Shown piece after piece: positions 25,118-34,513 of a DNA stretch of 64,000 nt. The translations under genes and the position numbers were made by a program. This DNA comes from Bacillota bacterium (GTDB taxonomy: Bacteria > Bacillota > Clostridia > Acetivibrionales > DTU013): positions 248,001-312,000 of the forward strand of contig JAFABI010000017.1 in assembly GCA_023426125.1 (NCBI GenBank), given 5' to 3'. The notes under the pieces were generated by a model. The model did no database searches. It was not told the origin of the DNA and was given only the letters and a program-made list of their open reading frames with translations. Position 1 is the first letter of the stretch; the number at the start of each line of letters is the position of its first letter.

Positions 25118-27439
25118 TCAGGTCGTAATATTTTTTGAAACCGTATTTTCACATCGATATTGATTTGGTGTAATGCCAAAATAAGTTTTAAACTTGCTTG
25201 TAAAATAGGATTGGCTATTGAAACCAACTTTTTTTGCCACTTCCTCAATGGTTAAATTACTATCGTTTAAAAACTCCTTTGACTTGCTGAATCTCAAATC
25301 AGTTAAGTATTGAGAATAGTTCTGACCGGTAATTTCTTTAAAAAGACGGCTGAAGTATTGAGAACTTAAGCCCAGCAATTCTGCAACGTAGTCGGAGGAT
25401 ATATTGGGATTACCGTAATTAAGCTTTAGGTACTCCAATATGTGGTTAATCAAGGCCGTATTCTTGTTTTCTTTTTTCATTTCAAGGCCTTTCATCAATT
25501 CCTTATAAAACAAAAATAACTTTTCCTGTACTTCACGGATAACTTCCAGCTCATTACAGACTTTTAAAAGGTTTTCATCATAATTTAAACCCAGATTCTT
25601 TGCCAGATCCAATGAATTTACCGTTAAGGATGTCATCAGAAGAAACGCATTTTCATACGTTAAGTCATAACAATATTCAATGATTTTTTCCAGCCATGTC
25701 TGAATGCCGGATAAATCCGTTAACCTAATTGCTTCAAACAGAGAATTCTGATAGTTGTACGGGTAAGCAAATTTCCTGTTTTTTACTTTTATCCGATCCT
25801 TATAAAGGATCGAGTCATGACCGTATATATACCGGTATTTTAAAATATTTAATGCCGATTCGCAGGAATATTGTATATCGGCCGGGGTGGAAACAATATC
25901 ACCGATTGCAGCCGTAACTGTAAAATCATAACCCGTTAATGAATATTTTATTTTATTCATGATTGAAATTAATTGATTTAGAATTTTATTGTATTCGAGG
26001 CCGCTGGTATTTAGTAAAACTGCAAAATTGCAGTCATCTATTTCAATTACCGCATTTTTTCCTACGGATCCGGTATACTCCGATGCGGAATTGTATAAAT
26101 TGAATTTAAAGCTGACTTGAGCTTCTTTATCATACTGATTTAGAAAATCCTTATGATTGTCAATTCTCAAAAGGTATACAATAAAGTCGTGTTCATCAAG
26201 AGGTATGTTCAAATCGTTGAATTTACCGGCAATGCTTTTATTATCGGTGGAGGCGCCGGTTAGCAGCTGCCTTAGAAAGTTATTTTTCAGTATGGGAATA
26301 CTGGCCTCCGAAGCTTCTTTCAAGGTTGATACCTGACTCAGGATTTCTGAAAACATATAGGAAAGATTACCGATTTCATCCTTCTTCGGGATTGACGATA
26401 CAGTTTGCCGGGGCGGGCTGAAATGACTGCTCACGTTTTCCAGAAGCTTATTGACAGGAGAATAAATTCTTTTTGTTATTAACAATGAAGCCAGAATGCC
26501 TGATAATAACACGATAAAACAAATCAACAGGATGATGAACTTCAAATTGTCAATATTTTTAGTTAAAGCAGCGTAAGGAGTAATGCTGATAAATACCCAG
26601 CCAAGCTTTGGCGACAGGACATAGGATATAAGAGAGCGTTGATGATTGACGGAGGCTTCCAGATAACCGGATTCCTTCTGGGATAACAAACAGCTTCTTA
26701 TATAAGGTACAGTGGAAATATTATTGCAAAACATCGAATCATCAGGATGAGATAGGATGGTACCATCTTTGTTGAGGATTAAAATTGTGCTTTCTTTTGA
26801 AACATTCATGGAATTTATCAGATTCTTTAAATAATCCTGGGAAACATTAAGTATTATCGCACTGTCAACACCCTCAATAAACACGGGCAAATCCGATAAG
26901 GTGAAAGTAAGGATATTTGTCCGGACGATTTTTCCGGAGCTTTTATAGGATAATATTCTGGGAATAAAAGTGAACCTTTTATTCAGAATATCACTTGTCA
27001 TATTAATGGCATTTGGATCAAAGTCTTTTACACTCTGATTTGTGTTTACCGTTGCAATGTATCTGTCCGCTTTTTTATTATAGAGATAGACCGAATTTAT
27101 TGTGGGATTGGCTGGAAGAAGCCTGGATAGCTTATTATTTATATTATGTATATCGATTTCACTTAAGCTTTCCGAATATAATGTATGAATGACGTCATTG
27201 TCACTTAAAAGCTGCACTCCGAAGGAGGAGGTTATTTCATATAGAAAATCTGCGCTATAGCTGATCTGGTGCAATAATTGCGTCGAATACATATTCGCCT
27301 GATAGTATGCATTCTCTGTGAAACGGTTGTAAAGAAGAGAGGAAACGATACCCACCGAAGCTGTGATAAGCAGGATACTGGAAAAAAGTATCTTTGCGTA
27401 CAAGCTGTTCAGCGTTAATTTGCTTTTTCTGATATGCAT
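25118..27439 (-). CDS. Membrane-bound AraC-family regulator with extracellular sensor domain
   Basis: A 773-aa one-protein sensor-regulator. Residues about 15-37 and 297-320 are membrane helices bracketing a Cache-like extracellular domain; the middle cytoplasmic part (about 340-650) includes a degenerate cyclase-like region; the C-terminal 100 residues are the AraC double helix-turn-helix (SSDYVAELLGLSSQYFSRLF, IEEVAKKVGFNSQSYFTSKF, YFGITPNQY). No kinase or receiver domain is present. It is divergent from the first CUT1 importer and probably activates it on sensing an extracellular oligosaccharide. A pair of identical 15-bp sites lies just upstream of its start. Confidence 0.88.
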   Translation of the reverse strand: MHIRKSKLTLNSLYAKILFSSILLITASVGIVSSLLYNRFTENAYYQANMYSTQLLHQISYSADFLYEITSSFGVQLLSDNDVIHTLYSESLSEIDIHNINNKLSRLLPANPTINSVYLYNKKADRYIATVNTNQSVKDFDPNAINMTSDILNKRFTFIPRILSYKSSGKIVRTNILTFTLSDLPVFIEGVDSAIILNVSQDYLKNLINSMNVSKESTILILNKDGTILSHPDDSMFCNNISTVPYIRSCLLSQKESGYLEASVNHQRSLISYVLSPKLGWVFISITPYAALTKNIDNLKFIILLICFIVLLSGILASLLITKRIYSPVNKLLENVSSHFSPPRQTVSSIPKKDEIGNLSYMFSEILSQVSTLKEASEASIPILKNNFLRQLLTGASTDNKSIAGKFNDLNIPLDEHDFIVYLLRIDNHKDFLNQYDKEAQVSFKFNLYNSASEYTGSVGKNAVIEIDDCNFAVLLNTSGLEYNKILNQLISIMNKIKYSLTGYDFTVTAAIGDIVSTPADIQYSCESALNILKYRYIYGHDSILYKDRIKVKNRKFAYPYNYQNSLFEAIRLTDLSGIQTWLEKIIEYCYDLTYENAFLLMTSLTVNSLDLAKNLGLNYDENLLKVCNELEVIREVQEKLFLFYKELMKGLEMKKENKNTALINHILEYLKLNYGNPNISSDYVAELLGLSSQYFSRLFKEITGQNYSQYLTDLRFSKSKEFLNDSNLTIEEVAKKVGFNSQSYFTSKFKTYFGITPNQYRCENTVSKNITT

Positions 27440-27460
27440 AATATATCTCCTTAATTTTAG

Positions 27461-27492
27461 ATTATTTGAAATAATAAATTATTTGAAATAAT
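27461..27492. promoter_or_regulatory. 15-bp direct repeat between divergent regulator and importer genes
   Basis: ATTATTTGAAATAAT occurs at 27461-27475 and 27478-27492, identical and spaced 17 bp; each is nearly palindromic. The remaining AT-rich stretch to 27774 holds a weak TTGCTG/TATACC pair (27670-27698) that may serve the importer operon. Confidence 0.4.
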
Positions 27493-27774
27493 TATTTATA
27501 CTCAGAATAGCATATATCATTACCTGTATTATTATAGTTCAGATAAAATGCCGCTGTCAATGAAGCGCTTTTGAATAATAAAAAATTGATAAAATAATAA
27601 AAATTTATATAAACAAAATCCTGAGGATGGATATCAATTTTAAAAAAAAATGAATCTTTATTATTTTCATTGCTGTCAGACTGGTTTATGATTATACCGT
27701 AACCGGCAAAGCATGTTTTTTAAAATTTCTTATTTACATAATATGATGCAAACGCAGGGAGGAAATATACAATT

Positions 27775-28713
27775 ATGATACTCAAGAACCCTAATAAAAA
27801 AGATACGGTATTGCGTGAATTATATTCGAAACGTGAATATTATATGATGGCGGTACCGGGTATCCTGTATTTTTTTGTTTTTTCCTATCTTCCGCTGGTG
27901 GGTATAATTCTTGCTTTTAAAAACTTTAACATTCAGGATGGAATACTTGGAAGTCCCTGGGTTGGTCTGAAAAACTTTGAGTTTTATTTTTTATCGGATA
28001 CGGCATGGAGGACAACACGGAATACACTGGTATTAAATATGCTTTTTATCTTTTGCGGTTTACTATTTCAAATGGGTTATGCTTTAATGCTGAATGAAAT
28101 GGTCAGCAAGCTGTTTAAAAAATTGTTCCAGTCGTTTATGTTTCTTCCCTATTTTATATCCTGGGTTATTGCCAGCACGTTTGTGATGAATTTATTCGGC
28201 TCCAATTACGGGATAGTAAACGAACTGCTAGAAGCAATAGGAATGGAGCGGGTACAATGGTTTTATAATGCAAAATATTGGCCGGCCATTCTTACAGGCC
28301 TGAGCTTATGGAAAAATACAGGATTTGGAGTAATTATCTACCTGGCGGTAATTACCGGAATAGATATAAAATTATATGAAGCGGCGGAGCTTGATGGAGC
28401 TAACCGCTTTCAAAAAATACGCTATATTACTTTGCCTTATCTGATTCAGACAGCGATTATTCTTGTTCTGCTTGCTATAGGTAAAATTTTTTATGGGGAT
28501 TTTGGGATGATCTATTCCATTGTTGGTGATAACGGTATGCTTTTAGAGACAACGGATGTTATAGATACATATGTATTCAGGGCATTGAGGAACAGCGGAG
28601 ATTTCGGAATGTCTACGGCTATTGGCTTATATCAGTCGGTAGTGGGTTTCATGCTTGTTTTTGCAAGCAATGCATTGGCTAGAAAATATCAGAGCGATAG
28701 TGCGTTATTTTAA
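27775..28713 (+). CDS. CUT1 ABC sugar permease, LplB/YteP type (module 1)
   Basis: First membrane subunit of an oligosaccharide importer, with six helices (YYMMAVPGILYFFVFSYLPL at the N-terminus). The EAA coupling motif is LYEAAELDGANRFQKIRYIT with the LP that contacts the ATPase. The late IYSIVGDNGMLLETTDVIDT loop is typical of the LplB/YteP family. 312 aa; AGGGAGG lies 11 bases before ATG 27775. No ATPase gene lies in the operon, as usual for this family, which shares an MsmX-like ATPase encoded elsewhere (known for relatives). Confidence 0.92.
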   Translation: MILKNPNKKDTVLRELYSKREYYMMAVPGILYFFVFSYLPLVGIILAFKNFNIQDGILGSPWVGLKNFEFYFLSDTAWRTTRNTLVLNMLFIFCGLLFQMGYALMLNEMVSKLFKKLFQSFMFLPYFISWVIASTFVMNLFGSNYGIVNELLEAIGMERVQWFYNAKYWPAILTGLSLWKNTGFGVIIYLAVITGIDIKLYEAAELDGANRFQKIRYITLPYLIQTAIILVLLAIGKIFYGDFGMIYSIVGDNGMLLETTDVIDTYVFRALRNSGDFGMSTAIGLYQSVVGFMLVFASNALARKYQSDSALF

Positions 28714-28745
28714 GAAAAAACAACGGATTGAATGGAGAAACGGAT

Positions 28746-29630
28746 ATGGCATATAAAAGAACAAATAAAAATTTCATTTTCAGCTTTTCAAATTATTTCC
28801 TTATCCTATTGTTTTGTTGCGTGACTTTATTACCTTTTGTACTTATGCTGATAATTTCAATCACGGATGAAAGCAGCATTGTGAGAAACGGCTACAGTTT
28901 TCTGCCCGAAAAGCTCTCCTTGCAGGCATACGAGATAATTTTAGGAAAGGGTTCCTCCGTTTTACACGCATATCTCGTAACCATCTTTGTCACCTCTGTC
29001 GGAACCCTATTGAGCGTTACTGTTACAAGCATGCTGGCGTATGCGCTTCACGGCAATAATATCAAATATAAAAACAAAATAACCATGTTTGTTTTTTTAA
29101 CAATGCTTTTTAACGGCGGAATGGTACCCTGGTATATTTTATGTACAAGGTACCTGCATCTGAATGACAATATACTTGGTCTGATAATCCCGATGATGGT
29201 GAATCCATGGAATATGTTCCTGTTACGCAATTACTTCAACGGTATTCCGGATTCCCTTTCCGAATCTGCAAAGATGGACGGCGCAAGAGCGTTTGAAATA
29301 CTGTTTAAAATCATTATTCCCATATCGGCTCCGGGCTTAGCTACCATTACTTTATTTTACGCATTGGCCTATTGGAATGACTGGTGGCATGCCCTGATGC
29401 TGATGAGCAAAAAAAATCTGCTTCCGCTGCAATATCTTCTGTATAAAATACAGTCCGATGTGGTTTTCGCAGCGTCGGAAGGAAGCAGGTATGCCAGTCA
29501 GGTCACAATGCCGAAGGAATCCATAAAGATGGCGACGGTTGCCGTTACCATAGGGCCCATAATATTTCTGTATCCTTTTATCCAGAGATATTTTGTCAAA
29601 GGACTGGTGGTAGGTGCGGTTAAAGCGTAA
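28746..29630 (+). CDS. CUT1 ABC sugar permease, LplC/YtcP type (module 1)
   Basis: Second membrane subunit (294 aa) with the EAA motif ESAKMDGARAFEILFKIIIP and the C-terminal FLYPFIQRYFVKGLVVGAVK characteristic of the YtcP/LplC branch. I chose ATG 28746 since a TGGAG site lies 10 bases upstream, which is within the TTG-initiated longer frame (28728). It follows the first permease by 32 bp and precedes the lipoprotein gene by 96 bp. Confidence 0.92.
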   Translation: MAYKRTNKNFIFSFSNYFLILLFCCVTLLPFVLMLIISITDESSIVRNGYSFLPEKLSLQAYEIILGKGSSVLHAYLVTIFVTSVGTLLSVTVTSMLAYALHGNNIKYKNKITMFVFLTMLFNGGMVPWYILCTRYLHLNDNILGLIIPMMVNPWNMFLLRNYFNGIPDSLSESAKMDGARAFEILFKIIIPISAPGLATITLFYALAYWNDWWHALMLMSKKNLLPLQYLLYKIQSDVVFAASEGSRYASQVTMPKESIKMATVAVTIGPIIFLYPFIQRYFVKGLVVGAVKA

Positions 29631-29726
29631 AAATCTCAAAAACAGCAGGAACAATATGCTTAAATCCTGGATTTTTCAGGGGTAAGGCATTTTGTAATAA
29701 CAAAAAAGATTTGGGGAGGAGTAATT

Positions 29727-31289
29727 ATGTCAAAAAGAACGGTAAAATTCTCAGCACCGGTAATGGCATTGTTTATACTGTTTATGCTATTAACCGGGTG
29801 CGGATCCCAGAATGGGGAAAAGGAAAGCACAGGCGCTTCGGACAGACAGACTGAATTAAGCTCCGGAAACACGCAGCAAACAGCACCGCTTGAAAATGTT
29901 ACCTTAAAGGTAATATTCCCCGGAGATGAGCCAATTGCACAGAAGGAAGTTTCGGATGCCATTTCGGAAGCAGGCAAGGTTGAATTGAACGTCTCTTTTG
30001 AATATGCGTATGTACCCTGGGATCAGTATTGGAGCAAATTAAATCTCTTGATTTCGGCAGGAGAAGCTTTTGATCTATTCTGGAATCATACTTCGAATAT
30101 GGCTCCGTTTATTGCAAAAGGACAATTGATGGAATTGAACGCTTTAATCGATAACCATGGAGCCGACCTTAAAAAGGTTATACCTGATTATTTCTGGGAT
30201 ACGGCGGGTGTAAACGGCAAAATCTTAGGAGTACCTTCGGTAGGACCTGTTGCGGATACCTCGAAAGTTTTGTTAATCCGGAAGGATTTAAGGGAAAAAT
30301 ATGGCCTTCCCGTTATTAAAACCATTGCTGAGCTTGAAACGTACTTTGAAGCCATACAAAAAAACGAGCCCGGTATGATGATTCACCTTTCTGCAGGTTC
30401 ACCGTTTTTCATGTATAGAGAGCTTGGCAATCCCCAATTGATCATGACCGGGGGACAGTCCTCGCAAACCAGTATCATGTATGTCGATATAAACGACGGG
30501 GAAATGAAGGTACAGAGTTTTTATGAATCTGAAATCTTTAAGAAAATGTGTGAGTACGGCAGTAAGTGGAGAGAGAAAGGCTGGATACCCTCTAATTTAC
30601 AGGAGATTAAAGATTACCAGGCTCCATTTAAGGAAGGTAAAGCGGCAGATTGCTGGGGAAGCACGGGCGGCGGCGCGCTGTTTACATCCCAAATGCAAAG
30701 TACGGTCCCCGGCTCCGTTACGGAAGAGGTATTCCTGAATCCCGATCAGCCTAAATATATAACGGGAGCTGCAGGAAATATGCTGTCTATACCCGCTACT
30801 TCAAAGAATTCTGAAAGGGCCATGAGGTTTATAAACTGGATATTCAAGGCGCAGGAAAATTATGACCTTATGAGCTATGGAATAAAGGACGAGCATTATG
30901 TGTTAAAGGGGGAGAGGTTTGCTCTCCCGGAAGGTGTAACTCCGGATAAAAACCCATACAATGCCATTAACTGGGCCTGGGAGAATATTAAATTAAAAAG
31001 GTTCGATGTGAGCTACTCGGACAACGATATTGATTATTTGATAAATTGGGATAATGGTGCGGTCAGAGCCTCATTATTCGGTTTCACCTTTAATGGTGAG
31101 GCGGTAAAAAGCGAACTGGCTCAAATAAACGCAATTGAGGGTGAATTCTTTTCGCTTATGTACACAGGCGTTATCGATTACGAAACGCACATAGGCAAAT
31201 ATATGGAAAGACTGAGAAGAGCAGGACTTGATAAGGTAATAGCAGAATGCCAGAATCAAATTGATGCTTTTAAAGCAGGTAAGCAGTAA
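29727..31289 (+). CDS. Extracellular solute-binding lipoprotein (module 1)
   Basis: Substrate-capture subunit of importer 1, anchored to the outer face of the membrane. Signal peptide with lipobox LLTGC (Cys near residue 27), a Ser/Gln-rich linker, then a type-1 extracellular solute-binding fold (LKVIFPGDEPI, FDLFWNHTSNMAPFIAKGQL, MRFINWIFKAQENYDLMSYG). 520 aa, as usual for LplA/YtcQ proteins that bind complex oligosaccharides. GGGGAGGAG precedes ATG 29727. Confidence 0.92.
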   Translation: MSKRTVKFSAPVMALFILFMLLTGCGSQNGEKESTGASDRQTELSSGNTQQTAPLENVTLKVIFPGDEPIAQKEVSDAISEAGKVELNVSFEYAYVPWDQYWSKLNLLISAGEAFDLFWNHTSNMAPFIAKGQLMELNALIDNHGADLKKVIPDYFWDTAGVNGKILGVPSVGPVADTSKVLLIRKDLREKYGLPVIKTIAELETYFEAIQKNEPGMMIHLSAGSPFFMYRELGNPQLIMTGGQSSQTSIMYVDINDGEMKVQSFYESEIFKKMCEYGSKWREKGWIPSNLQEIKDYQAPFKEGKAADCWGSTGGGALFTSQMQSTVPGSVTEEVFLNPDQPKYITGAAGNMLSIPATSKNSERAMRFINWIFKAQENYDLMSYGIKDEHYVLKGERFALPEGVTPDKNPYNAINWAWENIKLKRFDVSYSDNDIDYLINWDNGAVRASLFGFTFNGEAVKSELAQINAIEGEFFSLMYTGVIDYETHIGKYMERLRRAGLDKVIAECQNQIDAFKAGKQ

Positions 31290-31308
31290 GAGCAATGATA
31301 ATGACATG

Positions 31309-31346
31309 GAAGCTATGCTGCCGAGGTATAGCTTCTAAATTCTTTT
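31309..31346 (+). terminator. Attenuating hairpin between lipoprotein and GxGYxYP genes
   Basis: GAAGCTAT (31309-31316) pairs with ATAGCTTC (31328-31335), followed by TAAATTCTTTTT. An 8-bp stem with a delayed T-tract suggests partial termination after the importer genes. Confidence 0.45.
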
Positions 31347-31403
31347 TCGCTATGCTAAATAAGCAGAAGGTATAAACCATCATGAATCGGGAGGTAATAG
31401 ATT

Positions 31404-34250
31404 ATGAGAAAAGGACTTGCCCTTTGTTTTTCTTTAATTCTTCTCATTTCTTCCGCACCACAGGTTAACGCCACTACCGAAGCTTTTGTATACAGCACGC
31501 AGAATCTTGGCTATAATCAGTCCGTGATTGCAAGGACCTTGCAGGCATACGCAAATTACAGCCAGGCTGAGCTGTTTTTTGACACGCCCATCTGGGGGTA
31601 TACGCAAACACCGCAGAAGTGGATGGACTACTATTCAAATGTCAAAGGATACAATTTTTCCAGAATAAATACCATGGAGGATATGCTAAAAAAATATAAA
31701 AACAAGGTTAAGGGATTGGCGGTTTATGATTCCGGTACGGATGCCGCCAGGTGGATTGCGGAAACCTATTCGGGAATATATGACTGTCTGCCTGTTAGTG
31801 CGGACTTTGTCGATGTGGCATTTCAGGATAATTTTTCGCTTATGAACGGGTGGAGCCTCGGAGGCGACGGAGGTCAAAATGCAAGCAGCAACGGAGATTA
31901 TATGACTTTATCAACAGGCCCGGAGGGCAACCATGCGTCCATATACCGTAATTTGACTGTAAATGTCGATACGCATCCCTATATTCAACTTGATGTAAAA
32001 AGCATTACTCCGGAAAGCAGCTGGTATATAGCGGTTTATGCCGACGGACAGACATACTGGCTCCCGTCATGGAGCACATCGACAGGCTTTTACATTTGCG
32101 ATCTGCGCCAGGCGACCGGGTGGACAGGAACTAAAACAATGCAGTTGTCAATCGGAGTACAGGGCGGTAATAATAAAACTGTTGTAGTTGACTGGGTAAA
32201 GGTAGGCAAATATGGGCTTGCGGATAATTTTTGGGAATTGACCGGATGGTCCGGAGGGAATTCCAATGGCGGAACTGTGACCTGCGACGGTGAAAGCGCC
32301 ACCATAAGTACAGGGCCGAATCTGGATTACAATTTAATCTATAGGGATATTGGTATAAATCTTGACGATTATTCCTATGCGCTCATTAATGTCTCAGCTT
32401 CAAAGGGAAACTGGCATTTAGCGATTTATGACGGAAATACTACCTATCGCTTATATCCTCCGCAGCCGGGCATGACAGGACAATTTATCTGGCAAATAGG
32501 GAAAAATACGGGGGGAAAGCGCTGGAAACAAAATTTCCAGCTGCAAATCGTTGTAGACGGCGGACCCAATAAAGATGTCACCGTAGACTGGGTAAGGATT
32601 GGGCGGAATCCGTCGGAAGAAGGCAATTTTATCAATTCATTCCCTACCAGTATAGATTTGCGCACCATGAACTGGGCGGACGATATTACGGCATACAATT
32701 GGGCAATGGATAATTTGCTGCCCTTGACGGATAAATCAGCCGGGTACTGTGTCGGTGATACGGAATATGCGTCGGATGACGGAAAATGGCAGGCTCCTTC
32801 CCTGGATATTGCGATGAAGAATAAAGCTTTCTGCTTCCGGCTTCCTCCGACAATGAACGATACACAAAAAGCGGATTTGTTTGATGATATTTTAAGCAAG
32901 CTGTCTCCTCCGGCGGCTATTTACGGAGGCTGGTCGGAGACATTTACCGGTGATGCGGCGGAGCAAACCTTTGTTCAGCATGTTTCCGCTTATGGACATT
33001 ATGCAATCCTGTCTACCGGAAGCAATGGCACTTTCCACGCTGAGGTTCCTGTTGATACTGTATCATTCAATCAACAGAGAAATATTTCAAAAGGTCCCGT
33101 CGACTCCTCCAGGTATTATATAGCCTTTATGACGGCCGAAGGAGATACTTTTGCAGCACCAAACGACTTTTACGATGCAAATTGGGTTGATTCCGGCAGA
33201 GGGACGGTACCCATAAACTGGAGCTGGAATCCTCTGCATCAGGAAAAATATAAAGGTATGGCGGAATATTACCGGAATACGGCAACTTCAAACGATTATT
33301 TTTTCTCTTCAATACCTTTAGGCTACTCCTTCATATCCGAGATGCCCAACCTTACTCAGTTTGCCGATTTTTCCAGAACCTATTTCGATCTGTCCAATAT
33401 TGCGGTTTCGGATAAATGGGATCGAGGAGTTCCCAACATGGAGGCAAACAAAAATTATTCCCGGATTGCAGGGATATCCGCATTGTTTGACGGTATAATG
33501 AATTCGGATGCCGAGCCTGGCGTTATGCCGGGAGCACAATTGCGGACGCTGGAGAATGGAGTTCCGTATATCACTCCTGCAATGGAGCTGATGTATGTAT
33601 CCAGAAATCCGGACGGCTCGCCTCTGACTCCACAAGGACTGGCACAGCTTATAACTGCCGAAGCGCAAAAACATAAAAAGCCGTATTTTCTGAAAGTATA
33701 TATTAACACCTATCGGATTGGATCGGAGTTTGACCAGCATCTTCCCACAAAATTAAAAGAAACCAGTGACTTGCTGGGAAACACCGATTATAAGGCGGTC
33801 AAGCTTGATGAGTTTGTAAGTGCGCTGAAGACAGCAACGGCATATCAGGACGATTTTGCATATAAAAGCGTGAACTGGGAATACGGCGGTTCCAATAATG
33901 GCGTGTCTATGATTGTGAATTCGGGCCAGGTTACTTTGAGCAACGGCCCCGCCGATACATGGGGACTTATGACACAAACCGTAAATGCCGATGTTTCACA
34001 AACGCCATATTTTCAGATAAATGTGACATCTTTTACCGGAGGCGCATGGAGCCTTGCAATCGCTGATAAATACGGAAGCGGACAAACGTACTATCTTCCT
34101 GTAAATACCGGTACAGGTACATATTCGTATGATATAAGGGATTATACGGGATGGGAGGGGCTTAAAAAGTTTGATCTGCAAATTCATGTCCAGGGTGAAA
34201 ATACCTCCCTTAAGTCAGATTGGGTAAGAATCACTTCCATCCTTAACTAG
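31404..34250 (+). CDS. Secreted GxGYxYP-type putative glycoside hydrolase with three internal beta-sandwich repeats
   Basis: Secreted 948-aa protein: signal peptide cleaved after QVNA. The first about 135 residues (KKYKNKVKGLAVYDSGTDAA, YDCLPVS) and residues about 405-810 (SIDLRTMNWADDITAYNWAM, AAIYGGWSE) match the pattern of GxGYxYP-family putative glycoside hydrolases. Two homologous domains of about 130 residues (141-268 and 273-402) sit between these two parts, and a third copy closes the protein (815-948). Each repeat has ST/SNGP, a YxxxxWxLAI-type strand and ends in DWVRIG-like residues, consistent with a carbohydrate-binding jelly roll. Substrate unknown. Preceded by importer 1 and followed by a GH38-like gene. 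Confidence 0.7.
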   Translation: MRKGLALCFSLILLISSAPQVNATTEAFVYSTQNLGYNQSVIARTLQAYANYSQAELFFDTPIWGYTQTPQKWMDYYSNVKGYNFSRINTMEDMLKKYKNKVKGLAVYDSGTDAARWIAETYSGIYDCLPVSADFVDVAFQDNFSLMNGWSLGGDGGQNASSNGDYMTLSTGPEGNHASIYRNLTVNVDTHPYIQLDVKSITPESSWYIAVYADGQTYWLPSWSTSTGFYICDLRQATGWTGTKTMQLSIGVQGGNNKTVVVDWVKVGKYGLADNFWELTGWSGGNSNGGTVTCDGESATISTGPNLDYNLIYRDIGINLDDYSYALINVSASKGNWHLAIYDGNTTYRLYPPQPGMTGQFIWQIGKNTGGKRWKQNFQLQIVVDGGPNKDVTVDWVRIGRNPSEEGNFINSFPTSIDLRTMNWADDITAYNWAMDNLLPLTDKSAGYCVGDTEYASDDGKWQAPSLDIAMKNKAFCFRLPPTMNDTQKADLFDDILSKLSPPAAIYGGWSETFTGDAAEQTFVQHVSAYGHYAILSTGSNGTFHAEVPVDTVSFNQQRNISKGPVDSSRYYIAFMTAEGDTFAAPNDFYDANWVDSGRGTVPINWSWNPLHQEKYKGMAEYYRNTATSNDYFFSSIPLGYSFISEMPNLTQFADFSRTYFDLSNIAVSDKWDRGVPNMEANKNYSRIAGISALFDGIMNSDAEPGVMPGAQLRTLENGVPYITPAMELMYVSRNPDGSPLTPQGLAQLITAEAQKHKKPYFLKVYINTYRIGSEFDQHLPTKLKETSDLLGNTDYKAVKLDEFVSALKTATAYQDDFAYKSVNWEYGGSNNGVSMIVNSGQVTLSNGPADTWGLMTQTVNADVSQTPYFQINVTSFTGGAWSLAIADKYGSGQTYYLPVNTGTGTYSYDIRDYTGWEGLKKFDLQIHVQGENTSLKSDWVRITSILN

Positions 34251-34278
34251 TACACTGTCAACTTTTCAGCTATTTAAG

Positions 34279-34361
34279 GGTGTCAAGGCTAATTTCCTTT
34301 GAATTAGGTCGTTATAAGCAGGAAGCTTAACCGGGCATTGCAGGAAATTAGACTTGGCACC
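34279..34361. repeat. Dispersed palindromic element D, copy 2
   Basis: 20-nt arms GGTGTCAAGGCTAATTTCCT (34279-34298) and its imperfect inverse (34342-34361), 18 of 20 paired. The inside includes the 30-nt block at 34290-34319 shared inverted with 24976-25005. Confidence 0.6.
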
Positions 34362-34377
34362 CTACTAGCAATCTATA

Positions 34378-34424
34378 GCGGGACATACGGCGGAAAGCAT
34401 AATAATTGCCGCCGTATGTCCCGC
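34378..34424. other. 16-bp perfect stem-loop between hydrolase genes
   Basis: GCGGGACATACGGCGG (34378-34393) pairs perfectly with CCGCCGTATGTCCCGC (34409-34424) around a 15-nt AT-rich loop. There is no T-tract, so it is more likely an mRNA processing or stabilising structure, or a bidirectional transcription block, than a standard terminator. Confidence 0.6.
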
Positions 34425-34513
34425 ATAATGTAATTTATCCGCAGGGGCTTTTAAAAGCTGCTGCGAAGTGGATAAGGAGTCAAAATACACATGACCTGGA
34501 GGCAATTTTAACC

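Noticed and set aside
24976..28700. Possible CRISPR or tandem-repeat array suggested by repeated AT-rich motifs near 27461
   Set aside because: Only two 15-bp copies are present, with no regular spacers; better explained as regulatory sites.
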